Part shown: piece after piece, positions 10,060 through 23,549 of the stretch
Layout of the letters: each line of letters begins with the position of its first letter
Numbering within the stretch: the stretch's first letter is position 1
NCBI GenBank assembly: GCA_013339765.2
Contig: CM023449.1
Span: 226,012,712-226,076,711, forward strand
Source: Haemaphysalis longicornis
Taxonomy: Eukaryota > Arthropoda > Arachnida > Ixodida > Ixodidae
Length of the DNA stretch: 64,000 nucleotides
Direction of reading: 5' to 3'
Position numbers and translations under genes: made by a program
Notes under the pieces: generated by a model
Told to the model about the DNA's origin: nothing
What the model saw: the letters and a program-made list of their open reading frames with translations, nothing else
The model's database searches: none

Positions 10060-13000
10060 CATGTACCCTAAGGATTTCGATAACCCGTGCTTGGGCGCGA
10101 GACGAAAGAGGTGGCTTCTATTTTCGGAAGATATCGATGCTACATACGCAGTCCGAACTACCGCCTAACCGACGCAAAATAACGCTGGGCAAGACACTCA
10201 GTTTCCTGGCATTCAAGTCTCTTCGCACGTAGCCGGAGCACACTCAGCAGCACGCAACTAAACGTAATCGTGGTGAGCATGTACTTGAAATTCTTGCGCC
10301 GTTTCTTTTTCACTCTGTCGCACCCAGCTCGTGATGTCATTTCGAAAACTGGGCTGTGGAACTGAGCAGTTTGGGCACACAGTTCGCATAAGCTAAGGCG
10401 GAAGAACAATAAGTCGAGTGCCCTATTTCATCCTGTCGCTTTTTGAGCGGCAGATACAACTGCCCACAGGCGAGACACAGAGATATTTGTCGAGGGAATA
10501 CATATGGATCATATTCAGAAATGCAGCAAGCAGTGGATGTGAAGAGGTTGATGAGATTAAAGAAATTACCTTCGAAGACATTGATGGGAAGGTGTAAAAC
10601 ATTATGGCCGGTTTTTGTCAGTCCTAAATAGTTATGTGTTGTCCTTCGGTGGAATAGGACGGCTCTCCCAATATAAACAATTAGGACAAAACTATGGGGC
10701 TGCGCGAAAGAAGTTCTGAGAAGTAGAAAAGGGCGAATCGAGAACTACTGTCAGTGCCTAAAGGAAGCAATTGAACACAGGTTTCTAACGTGGCTGACGA
10801 AGCCCGCAGAGACCAGGGAACAAAATCGCTGAGGATATTGTTAAACGTTTCTTGTGATCGTTACATGCCTTATCTAGGGTCGCAGCTCTGACGAGGGTAT
10901 CGGATATCTTTCAGTCGGCTTCTCTGGGAGGCCCCCTCAAGCTGTCTTAGCTGGGCCGAGTAGGTACGGAGCAGCATGTGCATTGTCTATGTCACTTCAG
11001 TTGAGGATGTACGACGCTGTGATAGACGTTCTCGATGTGTTCTTCAATTTTTGTGGCCCATATTGCAGAAGAAAAGGCCTGCAAGCGTTCGTGCTGCCAC
11101 GTGGTATAGTCCTAAGCGAGCTCAAAAATATGATAGCGTCAATCTTGACACTCATTCAGAAAATTTGCAAATAAGCCAAATCCAGTGTTTTTACATCCTT
11201 GGCTGGAATTTTTAGTTGGCCAAAAGCTGCTTAATGTCGTTGAAAGCTAATTTTATCACACCTACGAATGGATTTCTCATAATTGTTGGTCGTAGTCATC
11301 CTGTGTTCCGTGAAGATTTATCAGCAAGCCTATTAGATTACCATCACGATGCCCACTACGAATTCCCCCATCTATGGCACACAGAAAACCACAAAAACAG
11401 GAACATTAGTGGCGCCACAACAGTCATATTTAACACGTCATTGTGAGTTCAGAAATCCACGAAGACGGATTTGAGGAGAGCATGTCAGTGCCCCCGATAA
11501 AGACGCTCGCAGAGTACGTGCTTGTAAAAGTGTAGGTAGTGCATCTGCCAACGTTTTGTGGGTAGCTTGCAAGACTGTACGTGAAAAGTAGCGCCATCTT
11601 GCGGGCTATTGTAACCTATTGCCCTAGTCACAAAGGATATGAAGAAAACCAAAAAGATAACCCCCAGCTTTATTTCTCAGTGTCTAATCAAAGGAAGAGC
11701 ATTGAGCCGCCATCAAATGCCTCGAAAGATCTAAAAGGCGAAAACTAAATTGGGCTGTATTACCACATTCAAATTTTCTGCGCACAATAGGGCAATGGAT
11801 TTGTTTGGGGTATTTCGAACTGTGTAACTACTTTCATTGTTTCAAAACAACTTGTTCTTTGTCTTACATGTACCTTCGATGAACAAGGTCACTCATTTGA
11901 TTGCCAAGTGCAGAACATTATCAGCAAATAGAAATTTGGCATAGCTTTTTTATATCTTTGTAAAGCTCTCGGGAACAAAATATTGGGGAATTATCCGTGA
12001 TCTTGTACATAACATGTACAAATGAAAAAAAAACATTTCTTGTATTGCGGCTGTTGATCACAGAAAGCGCCTGCAGACTCTTTGCGTTGTTAGCTGCGTT
12101 GCGCACTTTTTGCCGAAGTGTTTTAAGTCGCCCTAACCAATGAAGAATGACTTGTTGCTTCTTTGCTACTGTACAGTTCTCCTTCCTGTATGACCTCAAA
12201 GTTTACTGCCGTGTTTTGTTTCGCTTGCGCAAAATGTTACTGTTATCAAGGCGAATATGCAATACCTTAAGAGAAGGCCGACTACCTTGAAAGCTAATTT
12301 TAATAAAAGATGTTAGTGGCGTAAAGAGAAAAGTTATTGCGAGGTGAGTGAAAATTCAGAAAATTATGATATAATATTCAAATGAAAATGTTTATGTCCC
12401 AACACTGCACATTTCTCTCCCAGCATGCAGTTCTGTCAAAGGGTGGGGAAGAGCCCCTGACATCTGTTGCACATGTTTTCCCTCATAAACGCTTCCATCG
12501 TACCAACGACATTCCAGTATTTCCACGTGTCTGTCTGTAGTGCTCAATATCCAAATGATTCTAATGGTCTACGTTTTAATGTGGCCCTTTCCTTTCCTTG
12601 CGTTCCCAGAGAAGGCATGAGGGCAAGGAACTGCCTAAACGCTTTAGTTTGTACCAGGCTTTGGGATTCAGTTTGTTCTTTTACGACAATGCCTGCAATG
12701 TACGTGTGTGAGTGCTTGTTTGACTGGGATTCATTACAAATCTTGTTCATCGTTTACACTGATATGTAACGCGCGAGCAGTCCTCATTCGATGCCTCCGC
12801 GAGGACGTCCTTTACAAGCGCCGTTCTCTTGTGAAGTTTAAGCCATGGAAAGAAAACAGATCAGTTGCAGTGGTAGTGGTGGCAGAGTAAGAAACAACAA
12901 AGCGTTGAAAACTTGTAATTTCACAATGATGCTGTCTTATATTTTCAGGGATAACGTTTATGCGGTAATCTACTGTCATTTAGAAAAACATCACCTGGTA

Positions 13001-16000
13001 AGGCTGTTTTGCCTCCGTTCCTGTTGATTCAAATTGGTTGAATATATTTTATTTACTGCACGCGTACACTTTAGCGTGCGTAGGTTCTCAGAGTTTTGAT
13101 AGAAATGATAAAGCAATTCTCTGGTTGGCGCAATGGCAGTGACATAAAATATACCGACAAAGCACGCATATGGATGTTATTACCTTCAGATACTAGAAAT
13201 GGTAGTTGTGTAGTATCAAGCCCAAGGAGGGCATACAGCAGAAATTCCAATATCTGGAATCGTTACTATACTCGGGAGAATACGTCCTCACCAGGAGCTT
13301 CCTTTTGCGCTTAAAGCAAGTAGGATCACTGAAAACGAAGCTTGGGATAAATCTTAACGAGTTAGCAGTTAATTCTTGCATAGGCCGTTTAAGAGGTTTC
13401 ACAGCGGGGGGAAAGCCTACTCGCCTCTATTTTGTCTTTTTCTCTGCTAATAAAATGTTTGGCCCTATTACAGTTCCATGTGCTTTGGGCACGTTTGTAT
13501 ACCAAGATCCAAAACAAGCCCACATCGCGGATAAAATGCACGTGGCAAATCAACTGCACTGCACCTAAGACGATTTTACCGCAAGAGGCCTACCCTTATG
13601 TTCTATATATCGTGGAGACACAGACAGAACGCCCAATGCCATGTTTTGCATAACTCGTTGTTACGTCCCCTACAACAGAACTGTTTACAAGCATTGTGGG
13701 GAATAAAACGCAGGGCCGGCATATGCCACCGATTAACACGTACCGGCCGTTTCATCCTTCCAGTAAGGGGAATGGGCCACATAGGTCACGCATAGCGATT
13801 GGGTCTTCATGCGAATCGTCTGTCGCAGATAATGTCGCATACCATAAAGAAGCTTGCCTTTGTCGCGAGAATTGCGTAGGTTGGGACGACATTGCATACA
13901 TATTAGAAGCACGTGTGCCTTTGCAAGAAATTTCCAAGTATGGATACAGTGTCGATAGCAGCAACTTTGGACCGTTTCATGAATGGCTAAATCGCAACAC
14001 GTGACTTGCTTGCGTGCAGCCAGCATCTGGCACCAAATTCCGATTTGTTGGATGGATATCTAGCGCTGCGTAGCGTTCCAGGTTTGCGCGAGTTGATACG
14101 AAATGGGCGCATTGGTAACCATTACGGGCCTGCGGACACAGACTCATTATCCACACCCCAGCCAATATTGACCTTGCTAAATACCAGCATCTCCTAAGAA
14201 ACCGTTTGTATAACTTTCTTTATAATATCCAATGGTCAGAATAGGGGCTGTGATACCGATGAATTGAAGAAATAACCTCACAAAGATTTCTTGTAATTGC
14301 ATAGCGCATCCATAGTTGTGCCTCTGTGTTGACTCGTAGAGCAGCCACCTAAACATGCATGGAGGCCCACCGGAGCAAGTTTGGGCTCTTCTTTATTTCT
14401 TACGGCGACAAAACATGATCTCGCAATGGCATCGTGGGTTGTTTGCGTTATTCCGGGTTCATTTACGGTCTCTTAGTTCGTATCCGCAATTACCCTACGT
14501 TGGATCGAATAATGGTTGAAAGAACAGCAGCATGTGCTCTGCAAATTATTTACAGAAAGTTTTTTTAGCTACATATTGATAGGAAACAGCGTCAACTGTT
14601 TTTTGCCAACGTGTTTACATGTTTGTTTTATGTTGGCGCCTGCTTTGCTATCGTGCATGAATACCACTTAGCCATCTGAGATCAAAACTCATCCAATTAA
14701 TTTCATGGTGTTCTGCTCCAGAATGCCATTAGCTTTTTTCTACGTTTCAGTACACGCAGCTTCCAAGGCTCTAGATTATTGGAAAGTGACTTATTTATGC
14801 TCAAACATTATCGTAGTTTGCTTTTCGCAGTGAATTCTAATCAGCGCTATGAATGGTTCTTAACAGTGTTCATGCAGATGCCTGATTTCAATATTTTTCG
14901 GTCAAGACGAAAATCACAGATATATTTGCGGAACGTAGTTGTGTAAGTTCTGGGATTATGGCCAACCGATATACCTACTGAGAGGCGCAATCAATTGAAG
15001 CGTGACTAAAAAAAACTGGATCATAAGTGCGTCGCAGTTAGCAAACGTAATGCCTAAGTTCAACTTTTATGCAGAAACAGCGCAGGGCAGATTTAAATAA
15101 ATTATAGTTTGAGGTGTTCCCATGCGTAATACTCTACAAGTACGTTGGGGTGGTTGGTTGTTGCTGGCCCAATGTATCGGAAGGCTCACGCACAGCAAAT
15201 GTGAAGATCCGTGGGGGAGATATGGGTCGTTAACATTTGGTGACGGTGGCAAGTTTGTAATTTGTTTAGCCATGGTAGTGGAAAACGTCACTGACAATTA
15301 TAAACCAACGCCGTTGTTACGGTAATAGCCACAGTGTGTAACACTTATAACGCCCTTAGAGGCTGAGACAAGTCTGTAAATATCTGTATGGAGTTGATGA
15401 AACAAAGTGTGCGCAAACTCATGAAAGCAGAAACACGAACACCACTGTAACATCTTAGGTAACCTACGGTAGCGTTACTTGTTGCTCTGAAGCAGAACCA
15501 CACCAGAAATGATTACAAAAGGAGTTTCTTTGCAACTGAACAGATGGTAAACAACTGTAAGCAGCGCGAACATTGTTTGAGGGGGAACTTTTTACCGTGC
15601 ATTGCGGCCCCAGCGGATGATATAGGAGCAAATGCGAAAGCAGCGAACAATTTTCAAAGGAGTGATTTAAGAATTTGAAGTCTAAATAGTGATCAGATTT
15701 TGCAGCGTGTGGGAACTTCTACTGCTTATCCCCAAAAAGAAATGCGAACTGCTGTGCTCTAGCCTTTTCCTCCCGCAAAGCATGGAAGCAAAATTTTGTC
15801 AGCAATTTTAATAACTTGATGTACATATACAAATGTGACCGACTGTACATAAGTATACATAACTTCAAGACCTTTTTCATCCTCCTTATTTATTATGACG
15901 CGGACTTACCCTGGTATTTTGACTCCTTCCTCCACTCCAGCCTCCGGTCGAGAAGATCCTTGAAATCGATTTCTCGTGCATAAGCATTGCGCAATCCTCC

Positions 16001-18515
16001 CCTCAGCCGACTGGATGGAGCAACGGAAGTTGAGGAGGAACTCAGAATACGGCCCTTAGACTGGGGAACTCACTTCCTCTAGCATGTAGCGTGTGGAGGA
16101 AGTGGTAGTCATGAACTTTCCGGTGTCGTTTGGCGCACATCTATTTCATGTAGGGGACTACTGCACTTTCTTCATCCAAGACGCTTCACATAAAAAGCAA
16201 GAGAAAGGATTTGTAACTTCGCATTGAAGCTTTATTTTTATTTCGGGATAAAAGCACGAATACGAAGGCTCAGGTATGTAGGCTTAGTAGGCTGTGATTA
16301 CCATAACGTGATTAGTTCTGTGCCAGTGCGTGCTCTTTAAAAAAAACGACCTGTTTAAGCTGAGCAATACCTGGTTTGTCACCCGCCACTCCTAGCCTGA
16401 TTGCGCTTCTGCTTGAGGGCAAGTTAGCTGGCCTCTTGGGAATACAGCATTGACACGCACCAGATGTACCCATTGTAGACGTAGCTGAGCAGAAAACCGT
16501 GACCAGAACATCCCCGGCAACGATGCCCCACCAGTGACGCACATGATACGTCCTTTTCAAGGGATCATTTTTTCTAGCGCCGAATTCAAGAATGGATGCG
16601 TCTAAGCATCACGTTTTGCCACTTGAACCAGTAGTCGCTTTGGGTACCATACTTTTCAAACAGGGTGTATGCGTTCTAAAATACAAATATATACAGGCCT
16701 TAGGCTTACAAGCAAGACCTTTCCCTTTGCCGCTTATTTCGAGCGTTGCTTAGACGCGGAGTTAACATTCCAAGATTTCAGGCAAGGTGTATTGTACTTT
16801 CGAGTGCAAGCTGTACTGAACTGTGTAGATTCCACTGCACATAATACCGCAAACGGCTGCTTTTAGCCAGTTAAGGATATAATGCACAACCTGCTATAGA
16901 ACAAACCGCCGTCTTTGATCCTTGTACTGCAGAAAAGCCAGGACCAGACCCTTCGCTACTGAGCTGCAAGGAACTTTAGCTATCATTTCCTTCTGGAAAC
17001 ACTGAACTCGATTTCTGAGGCTGCAGGTGTCAACGCCATTGCATCACGACATAGGTAGCCCTGACGATATCATTTTTGGTGTGTTCTCTCATCGCATCGC
17101 TACTTGAGACCCCCTGATTACCGCAGCACAACATTTTATCCCGAGTTTTGCGCACGTTATATAATTTTAGTGAGAAGGGATGTGAAAGGTAGATGGTTAA
17201 TGACCACTCGCTATGACGAGCTAAATGGGCAACGGAGAGGGGTATGGAGACCTTGTGGCATTTAAACATACTTAATGTTGCTTCGGCAACGGGTCTTGTT
17301 TTTTTATACCATGAAAATTATTTCCAGAAATACATCGAAAGAGGTCATGTAACAAAATGTTTTCCTGCTAAAAACCTGCGAACGAGGTTCTACGCTTTTA
17401 ATGTGAGATCGGTGCAACAAAACCATCGGAAGCAAATTCACGTAATATTAAACGGATAAAACCGAAAGGTATTAACACCCAGGATACTATTAATTCCAGA
17501 TGTGTGGGTATTAGCAGCTTCTAAAAAATATGTCAGTTCATTTGAGTGTCTATGCCGCACGGTTCATTGGGTACAGGTGTTGCTACGGTTAACGAAACGA
17601 CCGACATCTACTTGCCGAGGATAAATCTGCTGGTTTGTTGGCAGAAAGCTGGCTATTATCGCTAAATTACGCAGCACCGGGAGAGAAACGTTCCCTTTCA
17701 TTACGATCTTCCGACTGTTCTTTGCGTAATGAGGGCAGAAAAAAGTATCAGTTTCACGCTGAACAAATATTTGTGTTTTTTGAATGCCAGGGGTGTTGCA
17801 AAGGCCTAAAAGTCGTGCCGGCTTTTTTATAAATGTTTTAACCCCTGTTTGTTACAGTATTTCAGTTACCACAAGACTTGAGTTCGTTGTGTGTACGTAG
17901 AAATCGTGCCTCTCAGTAGAGTTTTGCGTCAGCTGTAAATGCACGCACCCCTAGGGAGAGAAAAAAGCGAGTTTTTTTCTGGCTCTCGTTTACGTGAATT
18001 TGCGAGAGCTGTCTCCCACTTTTGATACTGCTCCTTTTGCACCATCGCGAAGATAGAATGAAACATTTTACTGTTACCACCACAGGTACTGTGTACATGA
18101 CTCGCCTCTGTGACATTAAACGGACTGATTTTCCTTTCCTACCTGATGCCCGGCTTGCTGTCCTGTCTTATTTGTCACTGGGAAGGCCTCACGCGTGCGT
18201 CCGTTTATCGGTCGCACTGGTGGCCACCTACATCCGCGAGTCAGATACTCTGAACAATAGCCAAAGGAAACAATGACTGACGTCTGCGCAACCACGCCGG
18301 AAAGGAGAAACACCAGACTGCCAACGTTTAGCTTACTGGAGCAAGCTACAGTATCCAGTAAACAACTTCCAGTACTCAGAGGCATGGCTTAGCCGGGTAA
18401 GTATGTGGTGGCTGCTTTATATGCTCTTACTTGCTAGAACTACGTTCTACAATCCGCGAGAACTCCAGGTTCTTCCGAACTACGTCAAAAGCAGTAATGA
18501 GCACGTGCCAGTAAA
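10060..18515. other. Long stretch without supported genes
   Basis: Only short open frames up to about 120 codons (for example 13206-13568 and 13696-14004 on the + strand). None has a recognisable domain, clear codon bias or convincing splice context. No transposon termini or large repeats were recognised. It is probably old decayed intergenic or intronic DNA. Confidence 0.4.
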
Positions 18516-18521
18516 AACTAA

Positions 18522-19422
18522 CAGTGTTAGGTACAGTTACCTAAGCGGCAAAAACCAACTATTTTATAGTTAACAGAATTTTCAAAACTAACTTGTTACA
18601 GTTACAGTCGCAGCGAAAAAGTAACGTCGTTCCATTTCCGTTACTGTATAAAACTAAGTGTATAGGGCAGAAATTTGCTGTATAAAACATACCCTATGAA
18701 ACATATTGTATATGAAACATTTTGTATGAAAAAGAAACACAATGAAACATACTGTATAAAACAGAAACATACAAAAGCACGCGGGTAGTAAAAATACACG
18801 TGGTAAAACTCTCGACGAAGGGAACCAACAATGGGGAACACTCAAGCCCAACAACAAGAACAATCGTTGTGCCCGACTCAATTAGTTGTGTCAATTGTTT
18901 TGTTAAGGCACCCTCAGTGCCCCTGTCTTGGTGAGACCCTCTGCGGTGGTCTTTCTTACATGGGTGGGCGAGCTTCCTCCTCGGCAGTCGTCGAACTGCC
19001 AGTTTGATTTTGGTTGTTTGTTTGACGCTCTACTCAAGATGAAGGAAAAGTTTTAGGAAATGACTAACTACCGACCTCCCACCACGGTCTTCAGCTGGGA
19101 ACATAATCCTCCTAGCGACCTCCTCCCCCAAACTGAGAGGGCAGTTGTGTTTTGAAAAGGTGAAAGAGGGAGATGATATGGCAAAGAAGAGAGTCCGAAA
19201 AAGAGGAAAGTGCAATCAGCACGTTGGCTTTTAACAAGTGTTCGTGTTAAAAAAGGAAGTGACTGTAACAGTATTTCCTGGTAGAGTTACTGTGTCACAA
19301 ATAAACAGTGTTACAGTTACAAGTCCGTCTTACATAAAAATAACTAGTTACAGTTACAACAACTAAAAAAGTAACTACTTTCCGCTAAAGCTTCACTAGT
19401 AACTAGTTGCTGCCCAAGACTG
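18522..19422. mobile_element. hAT-like non-autonomous DNA element
   Basis: The left end CAGTGTTAGGTACAGTTAC and the inverted right end CAGTCTTGGGCAGCAACTAG resemble the widespread 'CAGTGTTGGG..AGTAACTAGTTAC' terminus of hAT-type MITEs. Both flanks are packed with GTTAC/GTAAC subterminal repeats (about 18530-18650 and 19260-19410). No transposase frame is visible and no clean 8-bp target duplication could be seen, so the exact ends are tentative. The interior includes a tandem array at 18655-18775. Confidence 0.5.
18655..18775. repeat. Tandem array of TGAAACAT/TGTATAAAACA units
   Basis: Short units such as 'tgtataaaacata', 'tgaaacatattgtatatg' and 'tgaaacatactgtataaaac' recur with a period near 20-25 bp inside the hAT-like element. 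Confidence 0.6.
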
Positions 19423-19429
19423 GTCAAAA

Positions 19430-20340
19430 GCGTGTAAAATGCAATGAGGCTTGCAGTTATTACGCAATGCCAACGTTTCACACGGGCGACTTGCCTACAG
19501 CGAATAGATTGGAACTAAAGCTGCAAAGATCTAGAAAATAACTACTAATAACTGTCATGTTTCATTCCGAACATGGTCGCTAAAGGGAAAGAGAAGCCCT
19601 GCGAGATCTTAGCCGTGCATTGTCTGCGAAACATTGTCTACATCTTGTGAAACGCTATAATGACTCATCCACGACATATTCGGCCCCTTGCTGCTATAGA
19701 ATTCTAATAATGGCATGCCATTTATCGAGCACTGCCTACTGTCAAAAAAGGGGACTAATGCTTTCATTTTTAACGGTTTAAGTTTTCTATGCATGCGTTT
19801 CTGCCTTTTAGTGTGCTCTCCCGGCCACACAAGCAGGCAGATACTTTAATATAAACTACGGCGGTTGTGCTCCTACGGCGCTACAGCTATGGCGCTACAG
19901 GATGGCGCTACAACAGCTCTGCCCCTATATCAGGCTTCTCGGTCCCGGCCGCTCTCTGCAACTTGTCTCTCACATGGCAGCTTAGACGAAGAGCCTAATC
20001 TGAGCTCCCTGGTGTCGGATCCACAATTCACGCACAGCACGAGGTTGCGTGTTGTGCCTTGGTTTCTAGCAGCGGCCTGAAAATTGCTGATTGGTTGCTC
20101 ATGTATAACTTAAAAAATAAGCCTTAATCTCTTCTCTTAACTAATCGGTGTGCATACAGAAACAATGAAAGCGATTAAATACGCTTTCGGGCGCAATTTG
20201 TCATAAGGAAGGATGGGATGAATGTGGTGTTATGCTAGCTCGTGAAGACCGCCTTCACACGAGAGACGTAAGAGGCATGCAAAAGAAAGTTCCACAAGAG
20301 CAATATAAAATGACAGCCCGCCGTTCCTCTTTCGCCGAGC
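19430..20340. other. No gene; short GGCGCTACA repeat
   Basis: GGCGCTACA occurs three times at 19878-19912. Nothing else is recognisable in this stretch. Confidence 0.4.
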
Positions 20341-20346
20341 AGCTAC

Positions 20347-20433
20347 GTCACGAGAAGGGGTGTATCAAGCCGAGGGAGCTTTCCGCTTATAAACGGAAAG
20401 CCCCCTCAGCCTTATACACCCCTAGTAACGTGA
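20347..20433. repeat. Hairpin 1 of a three-hairpin cluster
   Basis: Arms of 30 bp at 20356-20385 and 20394-20423 match at 26 of 30 positions around an 8-nt loop. The pairing extends outward through a partly matched 'cgtcacg/cgtga' segment. Confidence 0.8.
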
Positions 20434-20468
20434 TGAAGTACGTGAGCAAAAATTTTTTTCCCTCCAGT

Positions 20469-20528
20469 CAGCGGTCCGTCACTTTCGGCAATAATGCATA
20501 GATTATCGCCGAAAGTGATGGACCGCTG
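20469..20528. repeat. Hairpin 2 of a three-hairpin cluster
   Basis: Arms of 27 bp at 20469-20495 and 20502-20528 match at 25 of 27 positions around the 6-nt loop GCATAG. One of the two differences would still pair as G-U in RNA. Confidence 0.9.
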
Positions 20529-20569
20529 CCTCCAGGGAACCAATTTTGTGTCAATTGTTGCGGACCTGT

Positions 20570-20635
20570 TGCGGACGAGAAGGCGTCGACAGGTTACACA
20601 TATATGTGTAACCTGTCTACGCCCTCTCGTCCGCA
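20570..20635. repeat. Hairpin 3 of a three-hairpin cluster
   Basis: Arms of 33 bp at 20570-20602 and 20603-20635 match at 31 of 33 positions with no loop, so the whole segment is an almost perfect 66-bp palindrome centred on ACATATATGT. Confidence 0.9.
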
Positions 20636-20639
20636 AACG

Positions 20640-22980
20640 GTTTCATATACAGATAGCACGCTCTTTGATCAATGCATGTTTGATAGCCCCACAAAGCCCA
20701 CTGAAGCGAAAAAGAAGAGGGCAAGCCTTGAGAGATTATCTTCGTGGTATATCGAACCAATGCTGTTCTTTTGCACGTGAGCTATTCCAGTACACCGACC
20801 GTTTGTATGCATCTCTACAGAAATGTCTAATCACCCTAAAACATGCTGATTCATGGATGCCTTCGTTTACTGTTTGCTCAAGTATTTGCAAATATGAACA
20901 TTGCCACCAGCTTTAGTAGTTTAGAATTGTTTTGCCTATATAAACGCCTCCTTCAACACCTTTTTTTACTTCTGACCGGAAGGCTGTATCGAAAAACAGA
21001 CGCACATACAGACGTCCAGACAAACAATGTTTTTTGTTTAAATAGCCCAAGAAAGGCTACCGTCCTTAAAAACATTCATCCCACGCATTTTCTGAAGCAT
21101 TTCGTCGATAAATTGCCAGTAGTCTTGACCGGAAATCTTTTTACACAGAACACTGCACCACTATAGGTTTTGCTGTACCTATTGCCCCAAGGTCACTTGT
21201 CCGGTTTTAGAGGTGAGGGTTAAGAACGATAACCACCACACCAGAAAACGCGAGATGTAATTAATGCATCATGATCGTGGTCATTGCCGGTGGCATATTT
21301 TGTTTGTACTCTCTCACTTGCAAAGGTCATTCCAACGATTTGAACTGGTATTGTCTATGGGCGTCAGAAAGTATGATTCGCACACGCTGTTCTGGAGGGC
21401 AGTGTTTCAGTCTTCATCATGGGCCACTAGTGAATGATCCATCTGGGCTGACCTTTTCGCCAGCAGTCCGATCATAAGCAGGGGACACTTCATAACCCCA
21501 TTCTTACACTCCATTAATGGTTTATAGTATCGATTCCCCAGATTGCCTGGGGAGAATGAGTGTGCATACCCCACCGAGATTTCACACAAGTTAATGTATT
21601 CATCAGTTCAGAAATACTTTATCTCCCCTGTGCACGTACGTAACCTACCAAATCACCTCACCTCACTCTCACACGCTTGCATCTATCACGATGAGAACCT
21701 TAAACAAGCAGGTCGCTCCACCCAGTTCACCACTCTTCACAAAAGCCACCAACACACTTTACTGCGTCGATATTCTTTTTTCCAGATAACGCCACCTATA
21801 ATCCGTACGGAGGCGGATAACCTCCGCCTTTATTTGGACGAATGGACTAGGGACGCCACAGCTTCGTTTCTTCGCGTCTTAACTTGTCAAGGCTGGTCTT
21901 GAGGAACTGGTCACAAGCTGGGGGCACGGGGCGGAGAAAATGGTCCAAGGCCTACGAACCCTCGCCGATTTCTTCCGGGCCAAGAAAATGCGGAACTGCA
22001 GCAAGAATGAAGATTACCCCGCACCTCATTTAAAGATGTCATGTGACAGGAGGACAAAGGACATGAACCATAAGATAAGCGAACAATGTATCTACAGTAT
22101 TTAGCATGGCGACCCGTGAGAGAGACCGCGCAAGCTGCGCGAGACACATCCTCGTCGTCGTAGTCGTCGATGGTGGGCCATGGCACCAGTGGGGCATCGT
22201 CCACCTATGTCCTTAGCAAGATATTCCGCTGAAAGTATCGTGTCAAATATTTGCTCTTAATATACTCTAGCTTCTCCTCCCCGCACAACATCCCGTTGGC
22301 TTGCATTTTCACATTAGCTTTACAAGCAATGACGGCATCCCTAGATGACGCTTATCGGAAGGATTTGTGCGTACGTCAAAGTTCGAAAATTCTTCCAGGG
22401 AATGTGTGTTTTGCAAAGAAGCTACTAATAATCGAGCTGAAATCCCGACTTTCTTTATAGCGTGGCATTTGTGGTACATTTCGCTCATAGCAAACATAGC
22501 AGTGCTATGAGCAAACACAATAGCTTGGGAAATGTTTACTATCAGGTAGAAATATCTCCGTAGCTTAAGGAATTTGGAGTTTCTGCTAGTTTATCGTAGC
22601 GTTTGCCCGCACCTATGCGGTATTCTGTTTTACCTCTAGCCGCGTTCCTTTCAATTCCACTAATTGCACGTCTTCAGGAGCGCAGCGCATACTTTCGCCC
22701 CGTTGTCATCGGCTATACTTCGGGGATTCTAAATTCGGCGCCATGAATCAGAACTTTATAAAGTGACGTCAGCAGCTTTGTGCGAAAACTACTGAAGCTC
22801 GCTCTGATCGCGTGTGCCCCATAACAAAAAAGGTTCCCGGGCTGGCGACCAGAGCTTAGCGTGATCCGTGTACCTGTTTCGACCTTCGTCTTTACTTGCG
22901 CGCTGTCGTCATTTAGGGGAACCTTCTGGTCTTTTTCCCTCGTTATTTTTTAAAACTTGTCCTGTGTTTTTTTTTTTTTT
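20640..22980. other. No supported gene
   Basis: Short open frames only (the longest about 120 codons at 21543-21902 on the + strand), without recognisable domains. Confidence 0.4.
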
Positions 22981-22982
22981 CA

Positions 22983-23543
22983 ATGCTGACGAAACCTGGT
23001 ATGTCTTTAGTTGGTTTTTCTTTTCTTAATGGAGTGCAATCAGCCCTTTTACGCCATCCGAAATTGTCATACGATCATATCAGGTCTGCCACGATTGTTA
23101 GCGCAGCTGTGCGCACAAATTTTGCTTACGCCAGCGGAGCCTTTGACGATGCAGCTAAATCTGGCACCTCGCCTACTGTGCTGGACGGCCAATATGTTTG
23201 TAACTTGCTCGCAAAAAGGTTAATGAAGACGCTTCACACTTTTTTGACACGTTTGGCACTGGTTGCCTTCATATTAGTTTGCAAAGTTCGTTTTATTACG
23301 GGAGGACGACGTGTCTGGCATGAAATACCCGACATTTTCAATGCCCCGCATATAAGAAGAGGCTATTGGCAGTTATTTTTTCTTGTTAGAAAAGTGATTC
23401 ACGGTGGTGCTTATTCGACGAACAGGGAACCGAGTTCCATCTGGTCAATGCCAGCTCGGTGCAAAGTCCATTGGAAGTGGTGGGACCATCACATAATTTT
23501 ACAGCACAAATCCCATCCACTTATCATTTTTTTTACATTTTAG
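22983..23543 (+). CDS. Unrecognised 186-codon open frame (doubtful)
   Basis: This is one of the longer open frames in the window. It opens with ATG just after a long T run (about 22968-22980) and ends in TAG. The product would have a hydrophobic stretch ('LALVAFILVCKV') about residues 92-103 and no recognised domain or motif. Codon use follows the local AT-rich composition and shows no third-position bias. No splice sites, promoter or polyadenylation signal are obvious, and no relatives occur in the window. It may be a chance frame or a fragment of an unrecognised repeat; no function is proposed. Confidence 0.15.
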   Translation: MLTKPGMSLVGFSFLNGVQSALLRHPKLSYDHIRSATIVSAAVRTNFAYASGAFDDAAKSGTSPTVLDGQYVCNLLAKRLMKTLHTFLTRLALVAFILVCKVRFITGGRRVWHEIPDIFNAPHIRRGYWQLFFLVRKVIHGGAYSTNREPSSIWSMPARCKVHWKWWDHHIILQHKSHPLIIFFTF

Positions 23544-23549
23544 GGGTAA

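Noticed and set aside
13206..14004. Frames of 100-120 codons as a gene
   Set aside because: No domain, no codon bias and overlapping frames on both strands; consistent with chance.
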